In this document: positions 10,991-19,816 of the stretch, piece by piece
Layout of the letters: each line of letters begins with the position of its first letter
How positions within the stretch are numbered: the first letter of the stretch is position 1
NCBI RefSeq assembly: GCF_001984175.1
Contig: NZ_MTQP01000053.1
Location: forward strand, 106,133 to 170,132
Reading direction: 5' to 3'
DNA from: Saccharothrix sp. ALI-22-I
GTDB lineage: Bacteria > Actinomycetota > Actinomycetes > Mycobacteriales > Pseudonocardiaceae
Length of the DNA: 64,000 nt
Made by a program: the position numbers and the translations under genes
The notes under the pieces: model-generated
Database searches by the model: none
The model's input: the letters and a program-made list of their open reading frames with translations, nothing else
Told to the model about the DNA's origin: nothing

Positions 10991-12681
10991 CGGTGTCGGC
11001 GAACGTCGTCGCGGCGCTGCCGCAGTACGACCTCGGCGCCCAGATCGGGCGCGGCGGCATGGGGGTCGTGTACGCGGCCGTGCACCGGCCGTTGGGGCGT
11101 CCGGTGGCGGTCAAGCGGCTGCCCGGGGTGCTCGCTTCGGACGAGCGGATGAGCGCGCGGTTCGCGCACGAGGCGCGGCTGCTGGCGCGGCTCGACCACC
11201 CGCACATCGTGCCCGTGTACGACTACGTCCAGGACCGCGGCGAGCACCTGCTGGTGATGGAGAAGCTCGACGGCGGGACGGTGTGGTCGAAGTTCACCGG
11301 CGCGGGCGTCACGCCGGCGTCGACGTGCGCGTTCGGCCTGGCGATGCTGGCCGGCCTGCACGCCGCGCACGGTGCCGGGGTGCTGCACCTGGACGTGAAG
11401 CCGAAGAACCTGCTGTTCACGGCGGGCGGGGTGCTGAAGGTGGCCGATTTCGGCATCTCGCAGGTGGTGAGCGAGGGCGCGACCCTGGTGACGCACGGTG
11501 GTCAGGTACTCGGCACGCCCGCCTACCTGTCACCCGAGCAGGCGCTGGGCAACCCCCTGAGCCCGGCCGCCGACGTCTACGGGGCCGCGACGGTGCTCTA
11601 CGAGCTCCTGAGCGGCCGGCTGCCGTTCGACAGCGGTGGTGGTGCGCTGGCGATGATCCAACGGCACGTGTACCAGCAGCCCCGTCCCCTGATCGAGGTA
11701 CCCGATCCACTAGCCCGAGTGATCATGCGCGGTATCGAACGCGACCCAGAGGCCCGTTACCGCAACGCGGAAACGTTCGCGGTCGACCTCGCGGGCGCCG
11801 CGGCGGAGGTCTTCGGCCGAGACTGGCTGCTGCGACTGGACACACCCGTCCACCTGACCCCGCACGTCGCCGCCGCCAGCACCCACCCCGCCACCAACAC
11901 CCGGCCCTTCGATGCCCCTTCGACGCCCCGCGAGACCCTGAACATCCCCGTACGCGCCACCTTGGTCGAGCCCCCGCCGCCGCCGGCACAACTGGGCGCC
12001 CAAACCCTCGTGCCCGCCGCCCAGATCCTGGCCTCCCCGAAACCCGCCCGATGGTTCGCCCTGGCCGCAGCTTTGGCGGCGCTCCTCATGATCGCCACAC
12101 CCTTCACCATCCCCGCCCGCACCCTGCCACTCGTGGACGCCGACCTCAGCAAACCCGTGCCAGTAGGCCAGGGCGACCCCGCAACCGCCCGACTGGCGGT
12201 AACCGCGGCCGGCATCACCCTCGCCGACGTGCCCGCCCTGCCCGACCCCGCCGCCCAACCCGGCACATCCACACGCCAAGACACACCGCTGACCTTCGAA
12301 CTGCCAGGCGCCAGCCGATGGATCATCGGCGGTGCGGCAGTAGCCACGGTGACCACCAACGGCCAATCGCAGGACTACTCCCTCCGCCCCCTCACACACC
12401 CGATGATCAGCATCATGGGAGCGGGAAGCGCGGTGCTGCTGCTGTTCGCGCTCGCATACCTGGAGTCGATCCTCCGATCTCTGCGAAGACGCCAGTCGAG
12501 CACAGCCGCAGTGATCGCCGCAGCACCACTGGGCTTCGCGCTCGGCGCAGCAGTATGGCTCCTACCGTCCGTCCTGCTACGCCACCCACCCGATCCATGG
12601 CCCGCGTTGCTCTGCGGCGCCCTGGGCGTGACAGCAGCCGTCTGCACAGCCGTAGCCAGCCGCCGCTCAGCCGCCCGCTAA
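10987..12681 (+). CDS. PknB-type serine/threonine protein kinase with C-terminal membrane domain
   Basis: The 564-residue protein has an N-terminal Hanks-type kinase domain. The glycine loop is IGRGGMGVVY (20-29), Lys43 lies in VAVKRL, the catalytic loop is HLDVKPKN (134-141) and the DFG motif is at 154-156, followed by GTPAYLSPEQ. The HRD arginine is replaced by Leu135, so it is a non-RD kinase and may not need activation-loop phosphorylation. A Thr/Pro-rich linker leads to about four C-terminal helices (WFALAAALAALLMIATPF; GAGSAVLLLFALAYL; ALGAAVWLLPSVL; LLCGALGVTAAVC) and an extracytoplasmic loop. There are no PASTA repeats. Start chosen at the GTG overlapping the upstream stop; the frame is open further upstream but meaningless there. 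Confidence 0.9.
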   Translation: MTVSANVVAALPQYDLGAQIGRGGMGVVYAAVHRPLGRPVAVKRLPGVLASDERMSARFAHEARLLARLDHPHIVPVYDYVQDRGEHLLVMEKLDGGTVWSKFTGAGVTPASTCAFGLAMLAGLHAAHGAGVLHLDVKPKNLLFTAGGVLKVADFGISQVVSEGATLVTHGGQVLGTPAYLSPEQALGNPLSPAADVYGAATVLYELLSGRLPFDSGGGALAMIQRHVYQQPRPLIEVPDPLARVIMRGIERDPEARYRNAETFAVDLAGAAAEVFGRDWLLRLDTPVHLTPHVAAASTHPATNTRPFDAPSTPRETLNIPVRATLVEPPPPPAQLGAQTLVPAAQILASPKPARWFALAAALAALLMIATPFTIPARTLPLVDADLSKPVPVGQGDPATARLAVTAAGITLADVPALPDPAAQPGTSTRQDTPLTFELPGASRWIIGGAAVATVTTNGQSQDYSLRPLTHPMISIMGAGSAVLLLFALAYLESILRSLRRRQSSTAAVIAAAPLGFALGAAVWLLPSVLLRHPPDPWPALLCGALGVTAAVCTAVASRRSAAR

Positions 12682-13172
12682 GCCCCTCGTCCTGCGCGCG
12701 CCCTCGTCCCCTACATCAACCCCCGCGCTGCGCCGGCGCTCATCCCGCGCGGCCCTCGCGCTCGTCGTGTCGCCGCCTTTGCGCTGCGCTGGCGCTCGTC
12801 CTGCGCTGGCCTTCGCGCTGCGCGTGCCTTGCCCTCTGCCGACCCCGGTCCTCTGCCCGGCTGCGAAGGCCGGGGCCCTCCGCCGGTTTGGCCTTCGCGG
12901 GGCCCGGCCGTGGTCTTGGCCCTCTGCTGGTCCGGCCTTCGCTGGTCCTGGTCCTGGTCCTTCGCCGGCCTGGTCCTGCGGTGGGCTTCGCCTTCCGCTG
13001 GCGACCTTCGCTGATCCTGGGGCTCTCGGGGTTGGAGGGGTGGGGCGTCGGGGGGTAGCGGTCTGCGGGGTTTGGTTGCGGTCCTCGTTGTTTCAACCGA
13101 CGTTTCGAGGCCAGGATAACGGCGTTTTTGTAGGTGTGGGGGTGATGATCACCCGATTGGGTGGCTGGGTCT
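12682..13172. other. Gene-free low-complexity GC-rich stretch
   Basis: These 491 bases between the kinase and the convergent histidine kinase hold no credible gene. They are full of imperfect iterations of CTGCGCTGG, CTTCGCTGG and GGTCCTGG words from about 12700 to 13010 and then become AT-richer. The reading frames across it translate to Arg/Pro/Ala-rich repeats without any domain. It looks like a degraded or slippage-expanded spacer. Confidence 0.6.
13140..13154. repeat. 15-bp palindrome near the 3' end of the histidine kinase gene
   Basis: GGGTGAT-g-ATCACCC is a perfect odd palindrome 19 bases past the stop of the minus-strand kinase. It could be a short terminator stem or a protein-binding site; the sequence cannot decide. 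Confidence 0.35.
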
Positions 13173-14456
13173 TCAGGTGTCTAGGGTTCTGACCAGCGGA
13201 AAGGTTACGCGGACTAGGAAGCCGCCGCCATCGGTGGGGCCGGCTTCGAACTCGGCGTTCAGTAGTGCCGCTCGTTCCCGCAGGCCTACGAGACCGTGGC
13301 CGCCGCTGGGGAGCGCCCCGTAATCGTGCGGGCCCTCCGGGGCCTCGTTGCGTACTTCCACCAGTAGTTCGTCGGCGTCCGCGATTACCAGCACCGACGT
13401 CGGCGCACCGCACGCGTGCTTCCGGACGTTGGTCAACGCCTCCTGAACGGTCCGGTACACCGCGCCCGAGACTGGGGCGGGGAGGTCGGCCACTGGGCCC
13501 TGCACCGTCAGGGTTGCCGGTATGCCGGCGGTGCTCACGAGTTGTGGGAGTTCCTCGATGCGGGGTTGGGGGGAGTCGTCGCCGCTGGTCGTCCGCAGGA
13601 CGCTCACCAGTTGGCGCAGTTCGTCCAACGTCCGCGTGCTCAGCATCCGGATGGTCCCCGCCACCTGCCGGGCATTCGGATCGGCCGCCGCCATCCGCAG
13701 TGCGCCTGCCTGCATCGCGATCAGGCTCACCTGGTGCGACACGACGTCGTGCATCTCGCGCGCCAACCTGGCCCGCTCGTCCGCCCGCACCGCGTGCGCG
13801 TGCAGCATCCGCTCCCGCTCCCGGCTCGCCGCCAGCTCCGTGATCCGCGCCGACAGCTCCTCCCTGGCGTGCGCCAGCAGCCCGATCGCGATCGGCATCC
13901 CCGCGACGATGCACCCGTAGATCGCGTCGTGGACGTGCGTCTTCCACTCCAACGCCAGGAACTCGTCCACCGGCCACAGGAAGAAACGGCTCAGCCACAC
14001 CAACGCCGCCGCGATGTAGGTCTGCGTCGACAACAGCTTCCGCCGCGCCAACGTGCCCAGCGCGATCATCGCCGCCAACTGCGCCCACCCGGCCAGGAAC
14101 CCCGGCACGGTGATCAGCACCACCAGGAACGGGAACCGCCGCCGCAATGCCACCGCCGCCACCGAGATGACCGACAGCACGTAGTTGTACGGCTCGGCCT
14201 CGGGCACGACCCGCAGCCACACGTCCAGTGCCGCGATGCCGACGGCCCCCGCGTCGAACGCCAACTGCCGGTGCCGCCTGAGCACCCCGAGAACGGCGGC
14301 ACGGGGCACCCGTTCGGTCGCGACGCCGTCGGCCCGACCTCCCGGCAACCTCTCGACAGCGTTGCCGGCCAGCGTCGGACCTCCTGTGTCAGCTATCCGC
14401 CGGTCCTCACCGTACTGCGCTGTCATCACACTTGGCATGACCCGCTCCTCCACCAC
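13173..14456 (-). CDS. NarL-family sensor histidine kinase, orphan
   Basis: This is a membrane two-component sensor. Four to five hydrophobic segments lie between about residues 65 and 200 (VLSVISVAAVAL; FLVVLITVPGFLAGWAQ; GCIVAGMPIAIGLLA). A coiled-coil linker (ARITELAASRERER) and a HisKA_3 dimerisation domain follow, with the phospho-accepting histidine in REMHDVVSHQVSL. The HATPase domain shows its N box (VQEALTNVRKHA) and G box (GGHGLVGLRERAALL). NarL-type kinases normally sit beside a LuxR-type response regulator, but none is encoded within several kb on either side, so it is an orphan in this window. The N terminus before about residue 50 is unconserved; the true start may be internal. 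Confidence 0.9.
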   Translation of the reverse strand: MVEERVMPSVMTAQYGEDRRIADTGGPTLAGNAVERLPGGRADGVATERVPRAAVLGVLRRHRQLAFDAGAVGIAALDVWLRVVPEAEPYNYVLSVISVAAVALRRRFPFLVVLITVPGFLAGWAQLAAMIALGTLARRKLLSTQTYIAAALVWLSRFFLWPVDEFLALEWKTHVHDAIYGCIVAGMPIAIGLLAHAREELSARITELAASRERERMLHAHAVRADERARLAREMHDVVSHQVSLIAMQAGALRMAAADPNARQVAGTIRMLSTRTLDELRQLVSVLRTTSGDDSPQPRIEELPQLVSTAGIPATLTVQGPVADLPAPVSGAVYRTVQEALTNVRKHACGAPTSVLVIADADELLVEVRNEAPEGPHDYGALPSGGHGLVGLRERAALLNAEFEAGPTDGGGFLVRVTFPLVRTLDT

Positions 14457-14570
14457 CGACGTGCCCGATCGACCCGCTCACTGTTCGAGATGCGGTGATT
14501 ACCCGGACGGGACGCGCGGCGGGACACAAAGTTGCGAGCGCGAACGTCCGGTGAACGGACACCGTGCCTG

Positions 14571-14600
14571 GAGACGCGTGAAGACGTGCGAAGACGTGTG
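14571..14600. repeat. Three 10-base tandem units upstream of the histidine kinase
   Basis: gagacgcgtg, aagacgtgcg and aagacgtgtg follow one another at exactly one helical turn, with a weaker fourth copy (aaggcgcctg, 14601-14610), about 115 bases upstream of the minus-strand kinase start. The helical phasing suggests cooperative protein binding. This is an inference. Confidence 0.4.
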
Positions 14601-14641
14601 AAGGCGCCTGGAGAGTGGGCGACGTCACCACCCCGCAGACG

Positions 14642-14682
14642 CCGCTGCCGCCGCGCCCAGGAGGGGCAAACGGCGGCAGCGG
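14642..14682 (-). terminator. Terminator of the pentose phosphate operon after pgl
   Basis: Perfect 12-bp arms (14642-14653 and 14671-14682) around a 17-base loop that itself can pair (GCCC with GGGC) lie about 30 bases past the pgl stop on the minus strand. Confidence 0.75.
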
Positions 14683-14709
14683 TGAAAGGGCGGATCAACG
14701 CACGAGAAG

Positions 14710-15489
14710 TCAGGCCAACGGTGGGGTGACCAGGTCCGGCACCTTCGCGGCGGCGGCCGAGTCGAGCAGCCACAGCGTGCGCCGCTGACCGCGGGCGCCC
14801 GCGGCGGGCAGCTGGGTCTCACCGGCACCGGTCAGGGCCATGGCGACGGCCGCGGCCTTCGCCGCACCCGTCGTCATCAGCCACACCTCGCGCGCCGCGC
14901 GGATCGCGGGCAGGGTGAGGCTCACCCGCGTCGGCGGCGGCTTGGGGCAGTTGCGCACCGCGACCGCGCTGCGCTCCTGCTCGTGCACCGCGGGGGAGTC
15001 CGGGAAGATCGAGGCGACGTGCCCCTCCTCCCCGACACCGAGCAGGCACACGTCGAACGACGGCACGGAGCCGTGGTCCTCCGGGCGCGCCGCGGCGGCC
15101 AGCACGTCGGCGTACGCCTCGGCGGCGGCCTCCGGGTCGTCACCGAACCGCCCGTCGGACGGTTCCATCACGTGCACCCGCGCAGCCGGCACCGGAACGT
15201 GGTCCAGCAACGCCTCGCGTGCCTGGGTCTCGTTGCGGTCCGGGTGCCCGGCGGGCAGGAACCGCTCGTCGCCCCAGTACAGATCGACCCGGCTCCAGTC
15301 CACCGCGTCCCGGGCGGGCGTGGCGCGCAGGTGCTCCAGCACCGCGATCCCGGTCCGCCCGCCGGTCAGCACCAGCGACGCCGACCCGCGCGCGGTCTGC
15401 GCGTCCACCAGCCTGGTGACCAGGCGGGCGGCCGTGGCGGCGGCCAGCAGGTCGCCGTCACGGTGCACCACCACCTCGGGACGGCTCAC
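14710..15489 (-). CDS. pgl: 6-phosphogluconolactonase
   Basis: Pgl (DevB) hydrolyses 6-phosphogluconolactone in the oxidative pentose phosphate pathway. The 259-residue protein starts at the GTG (VSRPEVVVHRD) that overlaps the opcA stop. Signatures are LVLTGGRTGIAVLEHL, VDLYWGDERFLPAGHPDRN and LLGVGEEGHVASIFPDS. It is the last gene of the tkt-tal-pgi-zwf-opcA-pgl operon, downstream of the enzyme that makes its substrate, and is followed by a strong hairpin. Confidence 0.96.
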   Translation of the reverse strand: MSRPEVVVHRDGDLLAAATAARLVTRLVDAQTARGSASLVLTGGRTGIAVLEHLRATPARDAVDWSRVDLYWGDERFLPAGHPDRNETQAREALLDHVPVPAARVHVMEPSDGRFGDDPEAAAEAYADVLAAAARPEDHGSVPSFDVCLLGVGEEGHVASIFPDSPAVHEQERSAVAVRNCPKPPPTRVSLTLPAIRAAREVWLMTTGAAKAAAVAMALTGAGETQLPAAGARGQRRTLWLLDSAAAAKVPDLVTPPLA

Positions 15490-16622
15490 GAACCCGCCTT
15501 GGCCTTGGCCGCCTTCGCCGCGGCCTTCACGGGCTTGCCGTCGACCTTGCCGTCGGCCTTCCCGCCAGCCTTCGCGTCGACCTTGCCATCGACCTTCCCG
15601 TCGACCTTGCCATCGGCCTTCGGGTCCGGCGCGCCGTCGGACTTGGCCTTGGCCGCGCCGGACGCGGGCTTGCGCGCCGCGGCGGTCGCCTTCGGCGCGA
15701 TCCGACCGCGCACGACCTTGCCCAGCGACCGCAACGCCGCCTCGTACACCTCGTCCGGGTCGAGCCGGCGCAGTTCCTCGGCCAGGCAGTCCCGCACCTG
15801 GCGGCGCTGCAACGCGACCCGCCGCTCCGGCTGGCCGGGCTGCGTCAACGTGCCGATCTTGCCGTCCGGGCGCGACAGCTCCACCACACCGGACCGGCGC
15901 TCCAGCCGCACGTCCACGATGCCCTCGCCGCGCGCGGCCTTCAACCGCTTCACCGGCACCCGCAGGCATCCGGCGAGCCACGCGGCCAGCAGGTCGGTCG
16001 ACGGCGAGTCGGCCTCCCCGCTCACCTCGGCCTCGGTGACCTTCTCGTACGGCGGCAGGTCGAACGCCGACGCGAGCATCGCGCGCCACAGCGTCAGCCG
16101 CGTCCAAGCCAGGTCCGTGTCACCCGGCGTGTAGCCGGCCTTGCGCTGCTCCAACGCCCGGATCGGATTCTTCTCCGCCGCCGCGTCGGTGATCCGGCGC
16201 TGCGCGAGCTGACCGATCGGGTCCTTCGCGGGCACGGGGGGTGCCTCGTTCGGCCACCACGCCACCACCGGGGTGTCCGGCAGCAGCAGCGGGACGACGC
16301 ACGACGCGCCTTCGTTGGCCAGTTCCCCGTACAGCCGCAGCACGATGACCTCGGACGCGCCCGCGTCACCGCCGACGCGGATCTGCGCGTCGAGCCGGGG
16401 GGCGGCCTTGCGCGCGCCACGCGCCACCACGATCACCCGGCACGGGTGCTCGCGGCTGGCGTCGTTGGCCGCGTCCACGGCCTCCTCGGTCTTGGTGCCG
16501 TCGTCGGTCACGATGACCAGCGTCAGCACCCGGCCGAGGGTGACCGCGCCGCCCTCCTCGCGCAGCTGCACGAGCTTGCTGTTGACCTGCGACGTGGTGG
16601 TCGAGGGCAGGTCGATGATCAC
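15486..16622 (-). CDS. opcA: Glucose-6-phosphate dehydrogenase assembly protein OpcA with Lys/Ala/Gly/Asp tail
   Basis: OpcA is needed for assembly and activity of glucose-6-phosphate dehydrogenase in cyanobacteria and actinomycetes. The 378-residue protein starts at the GTG (VIIDLPSTTTSQVNSKL) overlapping the zwf stop. The family core is clear (GRVLTLVIVTDDG; HPCRVIVVARG; LLPDTPVVAWWPNEAPP; ITDAAAEKNP). From about residue 305 it ends in a basic low-complexity tail built of repeats such as DGKVDGKVDGKVDAKAGGKA and AAKAAKAK. This tail is absent from the mycobacterial protein as I remember it and resembles histone-H1-like tails. The core function is secure; the tail role is unknown. Confidence 0.95.
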   Translation of the reverse strand: MIIDLPSTTTSQVNSKLVQLREEGGAVTLGRVLTLVIVTDDGTKTEEAVDAANDASREHPCRVIVVARGARKAAPRLDAQIRVGGDAGASEVIVLRLYGELANEGASCVVPLLLPDTPVVAWWPNEAPPVPAKDPIGQLAQRRITDAAAEKNPIRALEQRKAGYTPGDTDLAWTRLTLWRAMLASAFDLPPYEKVTEAEVSGEADSPSTDLLAAWLAGCLRVPVKRLKAARGEGIVDVRLERRSGVVELSRPDGKIGTLTQPGQPERRVALQRRQVRDCLAEELRRLDPDEVYEAALRSLGKVVRGRIAPKATAAARKPASGAAKAKSDGAPDPKADGKVDGKVDGKVDAKAGGKADGKVDGKPVKAAAKAAKAKAGS

Positions 16623-18160
16623 GGACGCCTCCAGTGCCTGCCGGTGCGGGCCAGCATCTCGTCCGCCGACGCCGGTCCCCAGGTGCCTGCCTTGTACTTC
16701 TCGGGTGCGCCGTTGGCGCTCCAGTGCTTCATGACCGGGTCGAGGATCTCCCAGGAGAGTTCGACCTCGTCGTTCTTCGGGAACAGCGACGGCTCGCCGA
16801 GCAGCACGTCCAGCAGCAGCCGTTCGTAGGCCTCGGGGGAGGACTCGGTGAACGCGTGGCCGTAGCCGAAGTCCATCGTGACGTCCCGGACCTCCATGGT
16901 GTTGCCGGGCACCTTGGAGCCGAACCTGATGGTCACGCCCTCGTCCGGCTGCACCCGCACCACCAGGGCGTTCTGCCCCAGCTCCTCGGTCGCGGTGTCG
17001 TCGAACGGCAGGTGCGGCGCGCGCTTGAACACCACGGCCACCTCGGTGACGCGGCGGCCGAGCCGCTTGCCGGTGCGCAGGTAGAACGGCACCCCGGCCC
17101 AGCGGCGGGTGTTGATCTCGCACGTGATCGCCGCGTAGGTCTCGGTGGTCGAATCCTTGGCGAACCCACCCTCCTCCAGCAGACCGGGCACCTTCTGCCC
17201 GCCCTGCCAGCCACCGGAGTACTGGCCGCGCGCGGTGGTCTCGTCGAACGGCCCGACCGGGCGCGTCGCGGAGAGCACCTTCACCTTCTCCGCGCGCAGG
17301 TCGCTGGGCCGGAACGACACCGGCTCCTCCATCGCGGTCAGCGCGAGCAGCTGCAGCAGGTGGTTCTGGATCACGTCACGCGCCGCGCCGATGCCGTCGT
17401 AGTAGCCCGCGCGACCGCCGAGGCCGATGTCCTCGGCCATGGTGATCTGCACGTGGTCGACGTAGTTGGCGTTCCAGATGGGTTCGTAGAGCTGGTTGGC
17501 GAAGCGCAGCGCCAGGATGTTCTGCACCGTCTCCTTGCCGAGGTAGTGGTCGATGCGGAACACCGACTCCTCGGGGAAGACCTCGTTGACGATCTTGTTG
17601 AGCTGCTTGGCGCTGGCCAGGTCGTGGCCGAACGGCTTCTCGATGACCACCCGGCGCCACTGACCGGGGTGCTCGGTGGGCGGCGTGGCCATGCCCGCGC
17701 GCTTGAGCTGGTTGACCACCGTGGGGAACGCGCCGGGCGGCACCGAGAGGTAGAACGCGTGGTTGCCGCCGGTGCCGCGGTCGCGGTCCAGGTCGGACAG
17801 GGTCGCGGCGAGCGCGTCGAACGAGGCGTCGTCGTCGAAGGTGCCCTGCACGAACCGGATGCCCTCGGCGAGCTGGTCCCAGACCGCCTGCCGGAACGGC
17901 GTGCGCGCGTGCTGCTTGACCGCGTCGTGCACCACCTGCATGAAGTCCTGGTCGGCCCAGTCGCGGCGGGCGAAGCCGACGAGCGCGAAGCCCGGCGGCA
18001 GCAGGCCGCGGTTGGACAGGTCGTAGATCGCGGGCATCAGCTTCTTGCGCGACAGGTCACCCGTCACGCCGAAGATCACCAGGCCGGAGGGCCCGGCGAT
18101 GCGCGGCAGCCGCTTGTCCCGCGGGTCGCGCAATGGGTTGCGCTTGGTGGGCGCTGTCAC
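16619..18160 (-). CDS. zwf: Glucose-6-phosphate 1-dehydrogenase
   Basis: Zwf oxidises glucose-6-phosphate to 6-phosphogluconolactone and supplies NADPH. The 513-residue protein starts with GTG (V-TAPTKRNPLRDPR) behind an aggagga site. It has the dinucleotide-binding loop VIFGVTGDLSRKKL, the active-site RIDHYLGKETVQNI and the EKPFG motif. The open frame continues upstream through pgi but that part is nonsense. It overlaps pgi and opcA by 4 bases each, so Zwf and its assembly factor OpcA are made in a coupled way. Confidence 0.98.
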   Translation of the reverse strand: MTAPTKRNPLRDPRDKRLPRIAGPSGLVIFGVTGDLSRKKLMPAIYDLSNRGLLPPGFALVGFARRDWADQDFMQVVHDAVKQHARTPFRQAVWDQLAEGIRFVQGTFDDDASFDALAATLSDLDRDRGTGGNHAFYLSVPPGAFPTVVNQLKRAGMATPPTEHPGQWRRVVIEKPFGHDLASAKQLNKIVNEVFPEESVFRIDHYLGKETVQNILALRFANQLYEPIWNANYVDHVQITMAEDIGLGGRAGYYDGIGAARDVIQNHLLQLLALTAMEEPVSFRPSDLRAEKVKVLSATRPVGPFDETTARGQYSGGWQGGQKVPGLLEEGGFAKDSTTETYAAITCEINTRRWAGVPFYLRTGKRLGRRVTEVAVVFKRAPHLPFDDTATEELGQNALVVRVQPDEGVTIRFGSKVPGNTMEVRDVTMDFGYGHAFTESSPEAYERLLLDVLLGEPSLFPKNDEVELSWEILDPVMKHWSANGAPEKYKAGTWGPASADEMLARTGRHWRRP

Positions 18161-19773
18161 GAACCGTCCTCCTGAATGGCCTCGACGAGCTGTGCGAGCC
18201 CGGCGACGCGGTCGGTCAGGTGCAGCCGCAGGACCGGACGGCCGTGCCCGGCGAGCACCTGGCCGTCGCCCAGCGCCTGTGCCAGCTGCAACGTGCTGAG
18301 GTCGTACGGCCTTCCCGGCACGTCCAGCTGCGTCTCGGACGCCCCGGTGAGCTGGAGGTACACGCCGTTGCGGTGACCGCCCTTGTGGTACTGGCCGGTC
18401 GAGTGCAGGAAGCGCGGCCCCCACCCGAAGGTGGTCTGCAGGTGCGAACGCTGCGCCAACTCCGGGCGAACGAGGGCGAACGACGCGTCGTCGATCCGGT
18501 CCAGGTACGCCTGCACGGACAGGTAGCCGTGCTCCGGCGCGGCGGCGACCAGCGCCACCAGCGCCTCGGCGACCGTCTTCACGTCCGGCGACAGCCAGCC
18601 CTCGCTCGGGTAGACCTCGATCGGACCGTCCACGAAGGCCGGTGCGACGGCCGACGCGGCGGGCGCGTCCAACAAGGACCGGGCCGCGTTCTTCGCCGCC
18701 TCGACGTCGGGCTGGTCGAACGGGTTGATCTCCAGCACCCGGCCGACGAGCGCGGTCGCGTACTCCCAGACCAGGAACTGCGCGCCGAGCGGGCCTTCCA
18801 CCGCGATGGACGACGAGCCGGTGGCCGGTCCGATCGCGACGGTCGTGGCGTCCGTGCCGGCGTCCACGAAACCGGGCGCGCCCGGCCCCTCGACCACCAC
18901 GGGCAGCAGGCCGGTGCCGTTCTTGCCGGTCGACTCGGCGATCAGCTGCTCGGCCCAGTCGCCGAACCCGGCGATGCCGGAGCCGGTGTCGGCGAACACG
19001 ATCTTCTCCGCGCCGTGCGCGTGCGCGACGGCGAACGTCGCGGCCAGCACCACCGCCGGGTTGTCCGGCGAGTCGGCCGACACCAGCGGCGCGGCCGCGG
19101 CGGCGTCGTCCAGCAGCGCGCCGATGTCCACGCCCGCCAGGCCGGACGGCACCAGGCCGAACGCGGTCAGCGCCGAGTAGCGGCCGCCCACGTGCGGGTC
19201 GGCCAGGAAAACCTTGCGGTAGCCCGCTTCCCGGGACGCCGCCTCCAGCGGCGAGCCCGGGTCGGTCACCACGACGATCCGCGACGCCGCGTCGATCCCC
19301 TCGGCCGCGAACGCCGCCTCGAAGATCCGCCGGTGGCTGTCGGTCTCGACGGTGCCGCCGGACTTCGACGACACCACCAGCACCGTGCGCTGGAGGTCGC
19401 CCGCCAACGCCTCGGCCACCTGACCGGGGTCGGTGGTGTCCAGCACGACGAGCGGCACGCCCGCCGTGCCGGTGATCACCTCGGGCGCGAGCGACGAGCC
19501 GCCCATGCCGGCGAGGACCACCCGGTCCACGCCGTCGGCGAGCAGCTCGTCGCGCAGCGCGGTGATCTCCGCGACCAGCGGGCGGGACGTCTCGTGCAGC
19601 GTCGTCCACGCCAGACGGATCGACGCCTCCGACTCCGCCTCGGGGCCCCACAGCGTGGCGTCCCCGGCGGTGAGCTTGCTCGGCGCCGAATCCCGGACCA
19701 GATCGCCGATGACGGTGGCGACCTGGTCCTGGTTCGGTGTGCGGACGATCTCCACGGAGATCACCTCGGTCAT
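18157..19773 (-). CDS. pgi: Glucose-6-phosphate isomerase
   Basis: Pgi interconverts glucose- and fructose-6-phosphate. The 538-residue protein has SIS-type sugar-phosphate loops (VVLAGMGGSSLAPEV; LVVSSKSGGTVETDS) and the C-terminal LHSTGQYHKGGHRNGVYLQL catalytic stretch. It belongs to the shorter actinobacterial branch commonly found next to transaldolase. It sits between tal and zwf and overlaps zwf by 4 bases. M. tuberculosis keeps pgi elsewhere, whereas Streptomyces pentose-phosphate clusters include it, so this is a non-mycobacterial version of the operon. It lets fructose-6-phosphate recycle into the oxidative branch. Confidence 0.94.
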   Translation of the reverse strand: MTEVISVEIVRTPNQDQVATVIGDLVRDSAPSKLTAGDATLWGPEAESEASIRLAWTTLHETSRPLVAEITALRDELLADGVDRVVLAGMGGSSLAPEVITGTAGVPLVVLDTTDPGQVAEALAGDLQRTVLVVSSKSGGTVETDSHRRIFEAAFAAEGIDAASRIVVVTDPGSPLEAASREAGYRKVFLADPHVGGRYSALTAFGLVPSGLAGVDIGALLDDAAAAAPLVSADSPDNPAVVLAATFAVAHAHGAEKIVFADTGSGIAGFGDWAEQLIAESTGKNGTGLLPVVVEGPGAPGFVDAGTDATTVAIGPATGSSSIAVEGPLGAQFLVWEYATALVGRVLEINPFDQPDVEAAKNAARSLLDAPAASAVAPAFVDGPIEVYPSEGWLSPDVKTVAEALVALVAAAPEHGYLSVQAYLDRIDDASFALVRPELAQRSHLQTTFGWGPRFLHSTGQYHKGGHRNGVYLQLTGASETQLDVPGRPYDLSTLQLAQALGDGQVLAGHGRPVLRLHLTDRVAGLAQLVEAIQEDGS

Positions 19774-19816
19774 GTCAGTCCTGTTCTGGTCTCGACCCGG
19801 TCTTGGTCTAGGCCGG

